Shown: piece by piece, positions 26,466 to 35,591 of the stretch | Numbering within the stretch: position 1 is the stretch's first letter | Layout of the letters: each line of letters begins with the position of its first letter | DNA from: Ideonella sp. | GTDB lineage: Bacteria > Pseudomonadota > Gammaproteobacteria > Burkholderiales > Burkholderiaceae_C | Assembly (NCBI GenBank): GCA_016721465.1 | Contig: JADKIA010000031.1 | Span: 124,001-188,000, forward strand | DNA: 64,000 nt | Direction of reading: 5' to 3' | Notes under the pieces: generated by a model | Databases searched by the model: none | The model's input: only the letters and a program-made list of their open reading frames with translations | Told to the model about the DNA's origin: nothing | Position numbers and translations under genes: made by a program

Positions 26466-28400
26466 ATGTGTGGCATCACCGGACTCTTCGACACCCGCGG
26501 CACCCGCGCGGTGGATGCCATCGTGCTGCAGCGCATGAACGATTCGCAGCACCACCGCGGCCCGGACGAAGGCAGCGTGCACATCGAGCCGGGTGTCGGC
26601 TTCGGCCACCGGCGCCTGTCGATCATCGACATTGCAACCGGCCAGCAGCCACTGTTCAACGAGGACCGCTCGGTGGTGGTGGTGTTCAATGGCGAGATCT
26701 ACAACTACCAGGATCTCATCCCCGAGTTGCAGACGCTGGGCCACACCTTCCACACCAAGAGCGACACCGAGGTCATCGTGCACGCCTGGGAGCAGTGGGG
26801 CGACGCCTGTGTGGAGCGCTTTCGCGGCATGTTTGCCTTCGTGCTGTGGGATCGAAACCGCCAGACGCTGTTCATGGCGCGCGACCGGCTGGGCGTGAAG
26901 CCGCTGTTCTATGCCTTGCTCGACGACGGCACCTTGCTGTTCGGCTCCGAGTTGAAATCACTGCTGGCGCATGGCGGCCTGAAGCGCAGCATCGATCCGC
27001 TGGCGGTCGAGGAGTATTTCGCGCTCGGCTACGTGGCCGAGCCGCGCACGATCTTCCGCCAGGCACGGAAGTTGGCCCCGGGCCACTCGCTGGCCATCCG
27101 GCGTGGCGATCCGGTGGGCGAGCCCCGCCAGTATTGGGATGTGCGCTTCAGCCTGGGCAACCCGATGAGCGTCGAGGACGCCGGCGCCGAACTGGTCGAG
27201 CGGCTGCGCGAATCGGTTCGCCTGCGAATGATTGCTGAAGTGCCGCTTGGCGCCTTCCTCTCCGGGGGCGTTGACTCCAGCGCGGTGGTGGCGCTGATGG
27301 CGGGGCTGTCCGATGAGCCGGTCAACACCTGCTCCATCGCTTTCGACGACCCCAAGTTCAACGAGAGCGAGTTCGCCAAGCTGGTGGCTGATCGCTACCA
27401 GACCAACCACCGGGTGGAGACCGTTCAGAGCGATGATTTCGACCTGATCGACACCCTGGCGCGGCTGTACGACGAGCCCTATGCCGACAGTTCGGCCATC
27501 CCCACCTACCGGGTTTGCCAGCTGGCGCGCAAGCATGTCACGGTGGCGCTGTCGGGTGACGGCGGCGACGAGACGTTTGGCGGCTATCGCCGCTATCGCC
27601 TGCATCTGATGGAAGAGCGGATGCGTGCCGCGTTGCCGGCCGGTGTTCGGCAGCCGCTGTTCGGCCTGCTTGGGCGCGTCTACCCCAAGGCCGATTGGGC
27701 GCCGCGCATGTTTCGCGCCAAGACCACCTTCGAGGGCATGGCCCGCAGCTCGATCGGGGCCTACTTTCATTCAGTCTCGATTCTGCGCAGGCCGATGCGC
27801 GATCGGCTTTTCAGTGACAAATTCAAGCGAGACCTCGCCGGCTACAGCGCGATCGAGGTGTTCAACCACCACGCTGAGCGTGCCAACACAGATGACCCGC
27901 TGGCATTGATCCAGTATCTGGACCTGAAGACCTACCTGGTCGGCGACATCAACACGAAGGTCGATCGCGCCAGCATGGCCCATTCGCTGGAGGTCAGGGA
28001 ACCTCTCATGGACCATCCCTTGGTGGAGTGGCTGGCCACCTTGCCCTCCACGATGAAGATCCGCGGGCAGGAAGGCAAGTTCTTGCTCAAGAAGGCCATG
28101 GAGCCGCATCTCCCGAACGATATCCTCTACCGACCAAAGATGGGTTTTTCCGTGCCGCTCGCGGCATGGTTCCGTGGGCCGTTAAGACAGCGTGTCCGTG
28201 ATGCTGTTCTTGGGGACGGGTTGGCACAGACGGGCTGGTTCAATCGCTCGTACATTGAAAACCTGCTCGAGGCCCATCAGTCGGGGGCCAGCGACCACAG
28301 CGCGCCATTGTGGACCCTGCTGATGTTCGAGGCGTTCATGCGGCAGGCCGGGTTGACCGGCGCGGCCACAGCCGAATGTCCGCAGACGCGGGCTGCCTGA
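26466..28400 (+). CDS. XrtA/PEP-CTERM system amidotransferase (asparagine-synthase type, TIGR03108)
   Basis: This glutamine-dependent amidotransferase has 644 residues. It begins MCGITGLFD with the nucleophile Cys2 of the glutaminase domain, then HHRGPDEG, GFGHRRLSIIDIATGQQP and FNGEIYNYQDL. The synthetase domain has the PP-loop FLSGGVDSSAVVALMAG and VALSGDGGDETFGGYRRY. It probably amidates a sugar carboxylate, which fits the uronic-acid dehydrogenase upstream; that is inference. A 263-bp gap separates it from the previous gene, so it may have its own promoter, but no clear box was found. Confidence 0.93.
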   Translation: MCGITGLFDTRGTRAVDAIVLQRMNDSQHHRGPDEGSVHIEPGVGFGHRRLSIIDIATGQQPLFNEDRSVVVVFNGEIYNYQDLIPELQTLGHTFHTKSDTEVIVHAWEQWGDACVERFRGMFAFVLWDRNRQTLFMARDRLGVKPLFYALLDDGTLLFGSELKSLLAHGGLKRSIDPLAVEEYFALGYVAEPRTIFRQARKLAPGHSLAIRRGDPVGEPRQYWDVRFSLGNPMSVEDAGAELVERLRESVRLRMIAEVPLGAFLSGGVDSSAVVALMAGLSDEPVNTCSIAFDDPKFNESEFAKLVADRYQTNHRVETVQSDDFDLIDTLARLYDEPYADSSAIPTYRVCQLARKHVTVALSGDGGDETFGGYRRYRLHLMEERMRAALPAGVRQPLFGLLGRVYPKADWAPRMFRAKTTFEGMARSSIGAYFHSVSILRRPMRDRLFSDKFKRDLAGYSAIEVFNHHAERANTDDPLALIQYLDLKTYLVGDINTKVDRASMAHSLEVREPLMDHPLVEWLATLPSTMKIRGQEGKFLLKKAMEPHLPNDILYRPKMGFSVPLAAWFRGPLRQRVRDAVLGDGLAQTGWFNRSYIENLLEAHQSGASDHSAPLWTLLMFEAFMRQAGLTGAATAECPQTRAA

Positions 28401-28419
28401 CGGAACTTGAGAACGCTCG

Positions 28420-29454
28420 ATGGCGGACAAGGACGACTACCAGCAGCACATCCACGTCTTTCGTGGCGTCGCAATCATCATGATTGTGTGTGCGCACACG
28501 TATCCGTCGCTGAACTGGTCAGGCAGTCCTGAGTTGGGACGGCTCATCGACACGGTGGTGAACCAGACGTCGATCTTCTTCTTCTTCATCGCCGGATACC
28601 TGTTCCAGCATCTCAGCGATCGCTTCTCATACTCCCGCTACCTGAGGCAAAAGGCCAAGACAGTGGTCTTGCCCTACCTCTTGTTGTCCATTCCCGCCTT
28701 GTTGGTCTTCACATTGATGATCAAGCGCGTCGGCATGTGGTGGTGGTTTTATGACCTGCCGATCTGGCAGCAGATCGGGCTCTTTCTCTTGACAGGCAAG
28801 CATCTGGCACCGCTGTGGTTCGTGCCGACGATCACTATGTTTTACCTTGCCGCGCCGCTGTTCCTGTGGATCGATCGCAAGTGGCCGCAGGGCTATTGGT
28901 TGATCGTTCCGCTGCTGGCGCTTTCAACCTACGTGGGCCGTGGCGGTCAGCTCGGGCCGCTTAATTTCGCCATGTACCTGTTGCCTGTTTACCTGCTTGG
29001 GATGGCGTTTTCGCACGACAAGGAGCGTGCGCTCGGGCTCGTGCAGCGGTGGTGGCCGGCGTTGGTGGGGCTTTCGGTTCTTTGCGTGGTCGGCGAGGTG
29101 TATGAGTGGGCCAGCCCACCGTTTCGGCAGATGCCGTTCAAGGCGTCGCTTACGCTGCTGTTTACGTGGCTGCTGTGGCGGCACCATCGGGTTTTCGGAA
29201 AGCGACTCGACTACATCGCCGAGGTGAGCTTTGGCATCTTCTTCATCCATGCGTACTACATCTCCGCGATCAAGATGCTCACCGTCTATGTCCTGGAGGG
29301 GCGGATCTATCTGGGCGAGGGTGCAGAGGCGATCCCTGGAAATGTCGTGAACTACCTGCTGTACGTCGGCGTCGTGTTGACACTGACAGTGGCCACCTTG
29401 TGGGGCGCCAAGGCCCTGCTTGGTTCGCGAAGTCGCATGTTTGTCGGGGCCTAG
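28420..29454 (+). CDS. Acyltransferase 3 family membrane protein
   Basis: This is an integral membrane O-acyltransferase, 344 residues with about ten hydrophobic segments. IHVFRGVAIIMIVCAHTYP near the N-terminus contains the R and H pattern of the family's first helix. FFFIAGYLFQHLSDRFSY and LAPLWFVPTITMFYLAAPLFL are further typical segments. It should O-acetylate or otherwise acylate the polymer on lipid carrier or at the membrane. It starts 19 bases after the amidotransferase gene. The acyl donor is not evident from the sequence. Confidence 0.88.
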   Translation: MADKDDYQQHIHVFRGVAIIMIVCAHTYPSLNWSGSPELGRLIDTVVNQTSIFFFFIAGYLFQHLSDRFSYSRYLRQKAKTVVLPYLLLSIPALLVFTLMIKRVGMWWWFYDLPIWQQIGLFLLTGKHLAPLWFVPTITMFYLAAPLFLWIDRKWPQGYWLIVPLLALSTYVGRGGQLGPLNFAMYLLPVYLLGMAFSHDKERALGLVQRWWPALVGLSVLCVVGEVYEWASPPFRQMPFKASLTLLFTWLLWRHHRVFGKRLDYIAEVSFGIFFIHAYYISAIKMLTVYVLEGRIYLGEGAEAIPGNVVNYLLYVGVVLTLTVATLWGAKALLGSRSRMFVGA

Positions 29455-29541
29455 CATGATGGACGGATCGACACGCCCTGTGACGACGGCAGACAAGGGG
29501 TCGGCGTGGTGGCGTCTGTGCGTACCGGTCGATCGCATGCG

Positions 29542-30756
29542 ATGAAGATTCTGCATGTCCTCGACCACTCGATACCGCTGCACAGTGGGTACACGTTTCG
29601 CACCTTGTCCATCCTGCGCGAACAGCGCAATTTCGGCTGGCAAACCGATCACCTCACCAGCCCCAAGCACAGTGCCAAGTCAGGTGACGAGGAAACGGTG
29701 GACGGCTGGCACTTCTTCCGCACGCCGGTCGCGCCAACCGGCATCAACATCCCTGGGCTGCCTGAACTGGCGCTGATGCGCCAGACCGAGCGACGTTTGC
29801 TCGAAGTGGCGAGACAGGTCCGACCCGACCTGCTGCATGCGCACTCACCCGTACTCAACGCGATGCCGGCATTGAGAGTCGGCAGGCAGCTTGGCATCCC
29901 GGTCGTCTACGAGGTACGCGCATTCTGGGAAGACGCCGCCGTCGATCACGGCACCACCACCGAAGGCAGCCTGCGATACCGAATGACCCGGCGCCTGGAA
30001 ACCCGGGCGCTGCGACGTGTGGATCATGTGTTCACGATCTGCGAGGGTCTGCGCCGCGACATCGTCGCGCGCGGGCTGCCGCAGAGCAAGGTAACGGTGA
30101 TCCCCAATGCCGTGGACATCGAAGCATTCGAACCAGGTGGCGAGCCCGACCTCGTGTTGAAGACGCAACTCGGTTTGAATGACAAGACAGTGGTCGGGTT
30201 CATTGGCAGCTTCTACGCCTATGAAGGACTCGACTTGCTGTTGGATGCGCTGCCGCGGCTGCTTCACCATCGGCCCGACGTGCGCTTGCTACTGGTCGGC
30301 GGCGGCCCGCAAGAGGTCGCGCTGAAGCAGCAGTGCCAGCAAATGGGCCTGACCGGGCAGGTGGTATTCGCCGGCCGCGTACCACACGCTCAGGTGCAAC
30401 GTTACTACGATCTGGTGGACGTGTTGGCCTATCCACGCCATTCGATGCGATTGACTGAATTGGTCACCCCCCTCAAGCCGCTGGAAGCCATGGCGCAGGG
30501 GCGGTTGTTGGTGGCCAGTGACGTGGGCGGCCACCAGGAACTCATCCGGCACGGCGATACAGGATGGCTGTTCAAGGCGGGCGACGCCCACGCCTTGGCC
30601 GATGCGGTTGGCGAGTTGCTTTCGCAACGAGATCGATGGCCGGCGTTGCGGACCGCCGGGCGACGCTTCGTGGAGACCGAGCGCAACTGGCGTTCCAGCG
30701 TCGCAAATTACCGGCCTGCATATGAGCGGCTTGTCGGTCAGCGCGCGAAGACATGA
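29542..30756 (+). CDS. TIGR04063-type PEP-CTERM/XrtA glycosyltransferase (GT4)
   Basis: This is a GT4 enzyme of the exosortase-A-associated type. The start at ATG 29542 gives MKILHVLDHSIPLHSGYTFRT, the usual N-terminus; an upstream in-frame GTG at 29506 is less likely. Other motifs: QRNFGWQTDHLTSPKH, VRPDLLHAHSPVLNA, GLPQSKVTVIPNAVDIE, VGFIGSFYAYEGLDLLL and EAMAQGRLLVASDVGGH. Length 404 residues. It overlaps the next gene by 4 bp (ATGA), indicating coupling. It probably extends the lipid-linked oligosaccharide in the cytoplasm. Confidence 0.92.
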   Translation: MKILHVLDHSIPLHSGYTFRTLSILREQRNFGWQTDHLTSPKHSAKSGDEETVDGWHFFRTPVAPTGINIPGLPELALMRQTERRLLEVARQVRPDLLHAHSPVLNAMPALRVGRQLGIPVVYEVRAFWEDAAVDHGTTTEGSLRYRMTRRLETRALRRVDHVFTICEGLRRDIVARGLPQSKVTVIPNAVDIEAFEPGGEPDLVLKTQLGLNDKTVVGFIGSFYAYEGLDLLLDALPRLLHHRPDVRLLLVGGGPQEVALKQQCQQMGLTGQVVFAGRVPHAQVQRYYDLVDVLAYPRHSMRLTELVTPLKPLEAMAQGRLLVASDVGGHQELIRHGDTGWLFKAGDAHALADAVGELLSQRDRWPALRTAGRRFVETERNWRSSVANYRPAYERLVGQRAKT

Positions 30757-31853
30757 GCTGCTCCGGGTTTGCGGGTCTGCGCATTGGCCTCGTCGGCCCG
30801 CTGCCACCGCCAGCCGGGGGAATGGCCAACCAGACGCAACAACTGGCAGAGCTCTTGCGCAGCGCGGGCGCCGAGGTGTCGCTGGTCCAGACCAATGCGC
30901 CCTACCGACCGGCCTGGATCGGCACCTGGCGTGTGCTGCGCGCGCTGCCCAGGCTGCTGATCTATTTGCGATCGCTTTGGACGCTGACCGGACGGTGCGA
31001 TCTGATCCACTTGATGGCCAATTCGGGCTGGTCTTGGCACTTGTTCGCAACGCCGGCGATCTGGATCGGCCGATGTCGTGAGGTGCCCGTCGTTGTGAAC
31101 TATCGAGGCGGCGAAGCAGGCACCTTCCTGGCAAGCTCGGTGCGCATGGTGGGCTGGTCGCTGCGCCGGGCAAGCTGCCTGGTGGTGCCGTCGGGCTACC
31201 TGCAGGCCGTCTTCGCAGACCACGGCGTCGCGGCCCAAGTAGTCTCCAACATCATCGATCTGGCGCGATTCCATCCACCCGAATCACCTCGCATTGGTGG
31301 CGCGCACCTGGTCGTGGCGCGCAACCTCGAACCTATCTACGACAACGCCACGGCATTGCACGTGCTTGAGGCCGTGCGCCAGCGCGTACCGAATGCGACG
31401 CTCACGGTGACTGGTACCGGTCCGGACGAGGGCGACCTTCGCGCCCTGGCCGAGCATTTGGGCCTGTCCGCTGCGGTTTACTTTTCCGGGCGGCTTGACC
31501 GTGATGCGATGGCCGCGCTCTACCGTCGAGCCGATGTCTTGCTCAATACCAGCCTGGTCGACAACATGCCCAATTCGCTGCTCGAGGCCTTGGCCAGCGG
31601 GGTGCCGATCGTCAGCACCAACGTGGGCGGCGTGCCCTTCGTCGTGAAGCATGGCACGACAGCGTTGCTGGTTCCGCCCAGTGAGCCCGCCGAAATGGCC
31701 GCTGCCGTGTTGCAGCTGTTGGAGAATCCGTCCGAGGCCGCTCGATTGCGCGCCGCCGGGCTGCAAGAGGTTCGACAGTACACATGGAGCGCGGTGGCGC
31801 AACAACTGGCCAGCGTGTACCGCGCCGCACTCGGCAAGCGCCGCCCGGCATGA
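30753..31853 (+). CDS. GT4 family glycosyltransferase
   Basis: This is a GT-B fold glycosyltransferase, 366 residues. IGLVGPLPPPAGGMANQTQQLAEL is the N-terminal glycine-rich loop. VVNYRGGEAGTF and LVVPSGYLQAVFADHGV follow, and the donor side has LVVARNLEPIYDNATAL, VTGTGPDEGDL and NSLLEALASGVPIVSTNVGG. It is translationally coupled to the gene before it and lies 34 bases before the CapK-like gene. Which sugar it adds is not visible. Confidence 0.9.
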   Translation: MSCSGFAGLRIGLVGPLPPPAGGMANQTQQLAELLRSAGAEVSLVQTNAPYRPAWIGTWRVLRALPRLLIYLRSLWTLTGRCDLIHLMANSGWSWHLFATPAIWIGRCREVPVVVNYRGGEAGTFLASSVRMVGWSLRRASCLVVPSGYLQAVFADHGVAAQVVSNIIDLARFHPPESPRIGGAHLVVARNLEPIYDNATALHVLEAVRQRVPNATLTVTGTGPDEGDLRALAEHLGLSAAVYFSGRLDRDAMAALYRRADVLLNTSLVDNMPNSLLEALASGVPIVSTNVGGVPFVVKHGTTALLVPPSEPAEMAAAVLQLLENPSEAARLRAAGLQEVRQYTWSAVAQQLASVYRAALGKRRPA

Positions 31854-31887
31854 CCGAACAACCGCCACACATCCTTCCCTTTCCGCC

Positions 31888-33258
31888 ATGTACACCGCAT
31901 TGGTCTCATCGGCGCTGTTTCCGATGCACGAGCGTCTGAAGCGGCACGCCACGGTCGCCGTGCGCCGGAAAATGGAAGAGTCTCAATGGTGGCATCCCGA
32001 GCAGCTTGTGGCGATGCAACTGGATCGGTTGCGTGCACTGCTGATCGAGGCGCAGAGCCATGTGCCCTACTACCGGGCCGTTTTCCGTGAACTCGGGTTC
32101 GATCCCTCAGCGGTGCGCAGCGTGGCCGATCTGCGGTCGTTGCCCTTCCTCACGAAGGCGCTCATCCGCGACAACACCGAAGCGCTGAAACATGCGCATG
32201 CCGGCGCGCTTGCTCGCTTCAACACGGGTGGTTCGTCCGGCGAGCCACTGATCTTCTTCATTGGCAATGAACGAGTCAGCCATGATGTGGCTGCCAAATG
32301 GCGCGCAACGCGATGGTGGGGCGTGGACATCGGAGACCCCGAGATTGTGGTCTGGGGGTCGCCCATCGAGCTCAACGCTCAGGACCGCATTCGGCAGTGG
32401 CGCGATCGCTTGCTGCGCACCGAACTGCTGCCTGCCTTCGAGATGAGCGAGGCCAAGCTCGACAGCTTTCTGACGCGCATCAGGCAGCGCAGGCCGCGCA
32501 TGCTGTTCGGCTACCCGTCGGCGCTGAGCCTCATCGCCCGGCATGCCGAGCGCCGCGGGGTGCGAATGGACGACCTGGGCATCCGGGTGGCGTTCGTGAC
32601 CTCTGAGCGTGCTTACGACGATCAGCGTGCCGATATTTCGCGAGTCTTCAACTGCCGCGTTGCCAATGGATACGGTGGGCGCGATGCCGGCTTCATCGCC
32701 CACGAGTGCCCTGAAGGGGGAATGCACATCACGGCCGAAGACATCATCGTTGAGCTCGTTGATCGCGATGGACAGCCCGTGCCGGCGGGTACCGCCGGCG
32801 AAATCGTGGTCACCCACCTGGCCACCAAGGATTTCCCCTTTGTCCGCTATCGAACCGGTGATATCGCCGTGCTTGATGACCGAACCTGCCCGTGTGGACG
32901 GGGCCTGCCGCTGCTCAGCGAAATCCAGGGCCGCACCACCGACTTCGTGGTGGCCGCGGACGGCACCGTGATGCATGGCCTGTCACTGATCTACGTGCTG
33001 CGCGACCTGCCCGGTGTTTCGTCCTTCAAGATCGTGCAGGAGTCGCTTGAGCACACGCGCGTGTTGGTGGTGAGGGGTGCCGACTTCGCACCTGCTCGCG
33101 AGCAGGAGATCGTCAGCGGCTTCCAGCGTCGCCTGGGCGATTCGGTGCGCATCAGCGTCGAGTTCGTCGACCGCATCCCGCCTGAGGCTTCTGGCAAGTA
33201 CCGCTACGTGGTCAGCAAGCTCAGTTTGCCCTTGGCTGGAGGGCAAGCACATGCGTGA
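31888..33258 (+). CDS. CapK / phenylacetate-CoA-ligase-like AMP-forming enzyme
   Basis: This belongs to the PaaK/CapK branch of the ANL superfamily, 456 residues, common in capsule and EPS loci. LIEAQSHVPYYRAVFRELGF, FNTGGSSGEPLIFFIG (the AMP-binding P-loop analogue), RYRTGDIAVLDD and CPCGRGLPLLSEIQGRTTD fit the family. ATG 31888 is chosen because it fits the usual N-terminus; the frame extends further 5' inside the previous gene. It probably activates a carboxylic acid for polymer decoration. The substrate is unknown. It overlaps the O-ligase gene by 8 bp. Confidence 0.9.
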   Translation: MYTALVSSALFPMHERLKRHATVAVRRKMEESQWWHPEQLVAMQLDRLRALLIEAQSHVPYYRAVFRELGFDPSAVRSVADLRSLPFLTKALIRDNTEALKHAHAGALARFNTGGSSGEPLIFFIGNERVSHDVAAKWRATRWWGVDIGDPEIVVWGSPIELNAQDRIRQWRDRLLRTELLPAFEMSEAKLDSFLTRIRQRRPRMLFGYPSALSLIARHAERRGVRMDDLGIRVAFVTSERAYDDQRADISRVFNCRVANGYGGRDAGFIAHECPEGGMHITAEDIIVELVDRDGQPVPAGTAGEIVVTHLATKDFPFVRYRTGDIAVLDDRTCPCGRGLPLLSEIQGRTTDFVVAADGTVMHGLSLIYVLRDLPGVSSFKIVQESLEHTRVLVVRGADFAPAREQEIVSGFQRRLGDSVRISVEFVDRIPPEASGKYRYVVSKLSLPLAGGQAHA

Positions 33259-34558
33259 CCTGCTCCTGACCGCCATCGTCGTGACGGGCTGCATCTGGTC
33301 GCTGCGCCGGCCATGGATCGGTGCCTTGATGTGGACCTGGCTGAGCCTCATGAATCCGCACCGGTACACCTATGGCTTTGCCTTCCACGCGCCCTTGGCC
33401 ATGATGTGCGCGTTGTGCACCTTTGCAGGCTTGGTCGCGACCCGAGATCGGGAGTCGCCATTCAAGGGCACGCCGGTCACCCTGCTTGCCATGTTTGTGC
33501 TCTGGATGAACCTGTCGTGGCTGGCCGGCTTGGATCCGGCCGAAGACTACTACCAATGGTCCAAGGTGATGAAGATCGACCTGATGATCTTTGTCGGGCT
33601 GGCCCTGATGCGCACCAAGCAGCACATCCTGATGCTGGCCTGCGTCACTGCCGCTTCGTTGGCCCTGTTGGGCATGAAGGGCGGCCTGTTCACGATCTTG
33701 CACGGCGGGGAGTATCGTGTCTGGGGCCCGGCGGGCTCGTTCATAGAGGACAACAACGAATTTGCACTGTCCCTGGTGATGACGATCCCGCTGCTGCGCT
33801 TCATGCAGATGCAACTTCAAGCTCAGCGCGCCAAGCAGGTATTGACCGTTGCCATGGTGCTGTGCGCCGCGGCCGCCATAGGCAGCCATTCACGCGGTGC
33901 GCTGATCGCGATATTGGCGATGGGCACGCTGCTGTGGTGGCGGGGCCGCGGTGGCCTGCTGGGCGGCATGCTCATCGTGCTGGTCGGTGTGGTGCTGGTG
34001 ATGTTCATGCCCGAAGAGTGGACCCAGCGGATGGAAACCATCGGCCACTATGAGGATGATGGGTCCGCGATGGGCCGCATCAATGCCTGGTGGGTGGCCT
34101 GGAACATCGCATTGCACTATCCCTTTGGCGTGGGCTTCAATGCGGTGCGTCCGGAACTGTTCGCCCAGTACGCGCCGAATCCGAACAGCGTGCTCGCGGC
34201 CCACAGCATCTACTTCCAGGTGCTCGGAAGCCATGGGTTCATCGGCTTGTTCATCTTCGTGGCCATGTGGATCAGCACCTGGCGGTGGGCGGGCAAACTG
34301 CGGCGTGAGGCGATGCAGCATGCGCAGAGTGCCTGGTGCGCCGACCTGGCCTCGATGTGCCAGGTTTCCTTGCTGGGATTCGCGGTGGGAGGCACCTTCC
34401 TCAGCTTGGCCTACTTTGACCTGCCGTATTGCGTCATGATGATGACGGTGTTGGCGCGCCGATGGGTGGCATCGCGGGCCTGGGAGCACGAGCCGCCCTA
34501 TACGCTGGATTGGCTGGCCCAGTGGCGAAAGCGCGCACCCATTGCACCGGTGGCTTGA
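33251..34558 (+). CDS. Putative O-glycosylation/O-antigen ligase, exosortase A-associated (TIGR03097)
   Basis: This is a polytopic membrane protein of the Wzy/WaaL superfamily, 435 residues with 10-12 hydrophobic segments. The start MRDLLLTAIVVTGCIWSLRRP is the usual one. A cytosolic/periplasmic stretch GSFIEDNNEFALSLVMTIPL and the large loop GRINAWWVAWNIALHYPFGVG then HSIYFQVLGSHGFIGLFIF match the exosortase-associated ligase family. It may polymerise the repeat unit or ligate it to protein. The ATG lies inside the CapK-like gene, so the two are coupled. Confidence 0.9.
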   Translation: MRDLLLTAIVVTGCIWSLRRPWIGALMWTWLSLMNPHRYTYGFAFHAPLAMMCALCTFAGLVATRDRESPFKGTPVTLLAMFVLWMNLSWLAGLDPAEDYYQWSKVMKIDLMIFVGLALMRTKQHILMLACVTAASLALLGMKGGLFTILHGGEYRVWGPAGSFIEDNNEFALSLVMTIPLLRFMQMQLQAQRAKQVLTVAMVLCAAAAIGSHSRGALIAILAMGTLLWWRGRGGLLGGMLIVLVGVVLVMFMPEEWTQRMETIGHYEDDGSAMGRINAWWVAWNIALHYPFGVGFNAVRPELFAQYAPNPNSVLAAHSIYFQVLGSHGFIGLFIFVAMWISTWRWAGKLRREAMQHAQSAWCADLASMCQVSLLGFAVGGTFLSLAYFDLPYCVMMMTVLARRWVASRAWEHEPPYTLDWLAQWRKRAPIAPVA

Positions 34559-34603
34559 CCAGGCAATGTGGGTGACTTGGCAAGCGTCTGGCGGCGCAGC
34601 GCG

Positions 34604-35566
34604 ATGACCACTCGCGTTTACCTCACTTTCGATGTGGAGGTTTGGTGCCCCAGTTGGGACGGGCTCGACGATGCCTTCCCGGTGGCCTTCGAGCGCTATG
34701 TGTACGGCCGGTCCAGGCATGGCGCCTTTGCCCTGCCTCGCACCCTGCAGATCCTGTCCGACCACGGCTTGAAGGGGGTCTTCTTTGTCGAGCCCTTGTT
34801 TGCCCTGCGCTTTGGCGTGCAACACCTGCGCACGATCACCCACCTGATCCAGGAAGCGGGGCACGACGTGCAGTTGCACCTGCATCCCGAGTGGGTGGAC
34901 GAGATTCGCCCGCCGCTGCTGCCTGATGTTTCTCGCAAGCGGCAACACCTTACCCACTACAGCCTGGACGAACAGGCGGCACTGATCCAGGCGGCGCGCC
35001 AGACGCTCGAGGCGGCAACCGGCACCACCCTCCATGCATTCAGGGCCGGAAGCTACGCGGTGAACGCCGATACCTTCAAGGCAATGCAGCGCGCTGGCCT
35101 GCAAGTGGACAGCAGCCTCAATGAAGCCTTCGACCACAGCGCCGGCAGCATTGACGCAGGCGGGTTTGGCCAAGTGCAGCGCTTCGGTGATGTGATCAGC
35201 TATCCCGTCACGACGTTCCGCGACGGGTTCCGTCGGCCACGCCCGCTGCAGGTGGGTGCCTGCAGCTTTGGCGAGTTGCGTGATGTGTTGCTTGCGGCGC
35301 ACGACGCTGGCTGCGAGCACGTGGTGCTGGTGTCGCACAACTTCGAGATGTTGAAGCCTGGCACCACTCAGCCCGACTTCATCGTCGTTCGGCGGTTCGA
35401 GCGGCTGTGCGCCTTTCTGGCCGCCGAATCGCAGAAATTCTCGGTCGGCAGCTACCCGCTGCACCCAAATGCCGCGCCCGCGATGGGCGACCGCGCCGCG
35501 CTGCGGGCATCGATGCGGTCGACCGGCCAGCGGTATGTTGAGCAGGCCATTCGGCGCTTGCGATGA
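34604..35566 (+). CDS. Polysaccharide deacetylase-like protein
   Basis: This is a third NodB-like protein, 320 residues. The N-terminus MTTRVYLTFDVEVWCPSWD has the TFD-x-E metal/catalytic pattern; HDVQLHLHPEW holds the metal histidines; HAFRAGSYAVNADTF is the RxG/S motif and VLVSHNFEMLKPG closes the domain. ATG 34604 is preferred over GTG 34568. It lies 45 bases after the ligase gene and ends the plus-strand core operon, convergent with the GNAT gene 25 bases on. Its substrate is not known; motif changes suggest it differs from the two upstream deacetylases. Confidence 0.86.
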   Translation: MTTRVYLTFDVEVWCPSWDGLDDAFPVAFERYVYGRSRHGAFALPRTLQILSDHGLKGVFFVEPLFALRFGVQHLRTITHLIQEAGHDVQLHLHPEWVDEIRPPLLPDVSRKRQHLTHYSLDEQAALIQAARQTLEAATGTTLHAFRAGSYAVNADTFKAMQRAGLQVDSSLNEAFDHSAGSIDAGGFGQVQRFGDVISYPVTTFRDGFRRPRPLQVGACSFGELRDVLLAAHDAGCEHVVLVSHNFEMLKPGTTQPDFIVVRRFERLCAFLAAESQKFSVGSYPLHPNAAPAMGDRAALRASMRSTGQRYVEQAIRRLR

Positions 35567-35591
35567 GTGTATGGCACGGGCGCGAAGGCGC

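Noticed and set aside
33890..35464. A 524-codon minus-strand frame
   Set aside because: Antisense to the O-ligase and deacetylase genes; composition is typical of antisense shadows.
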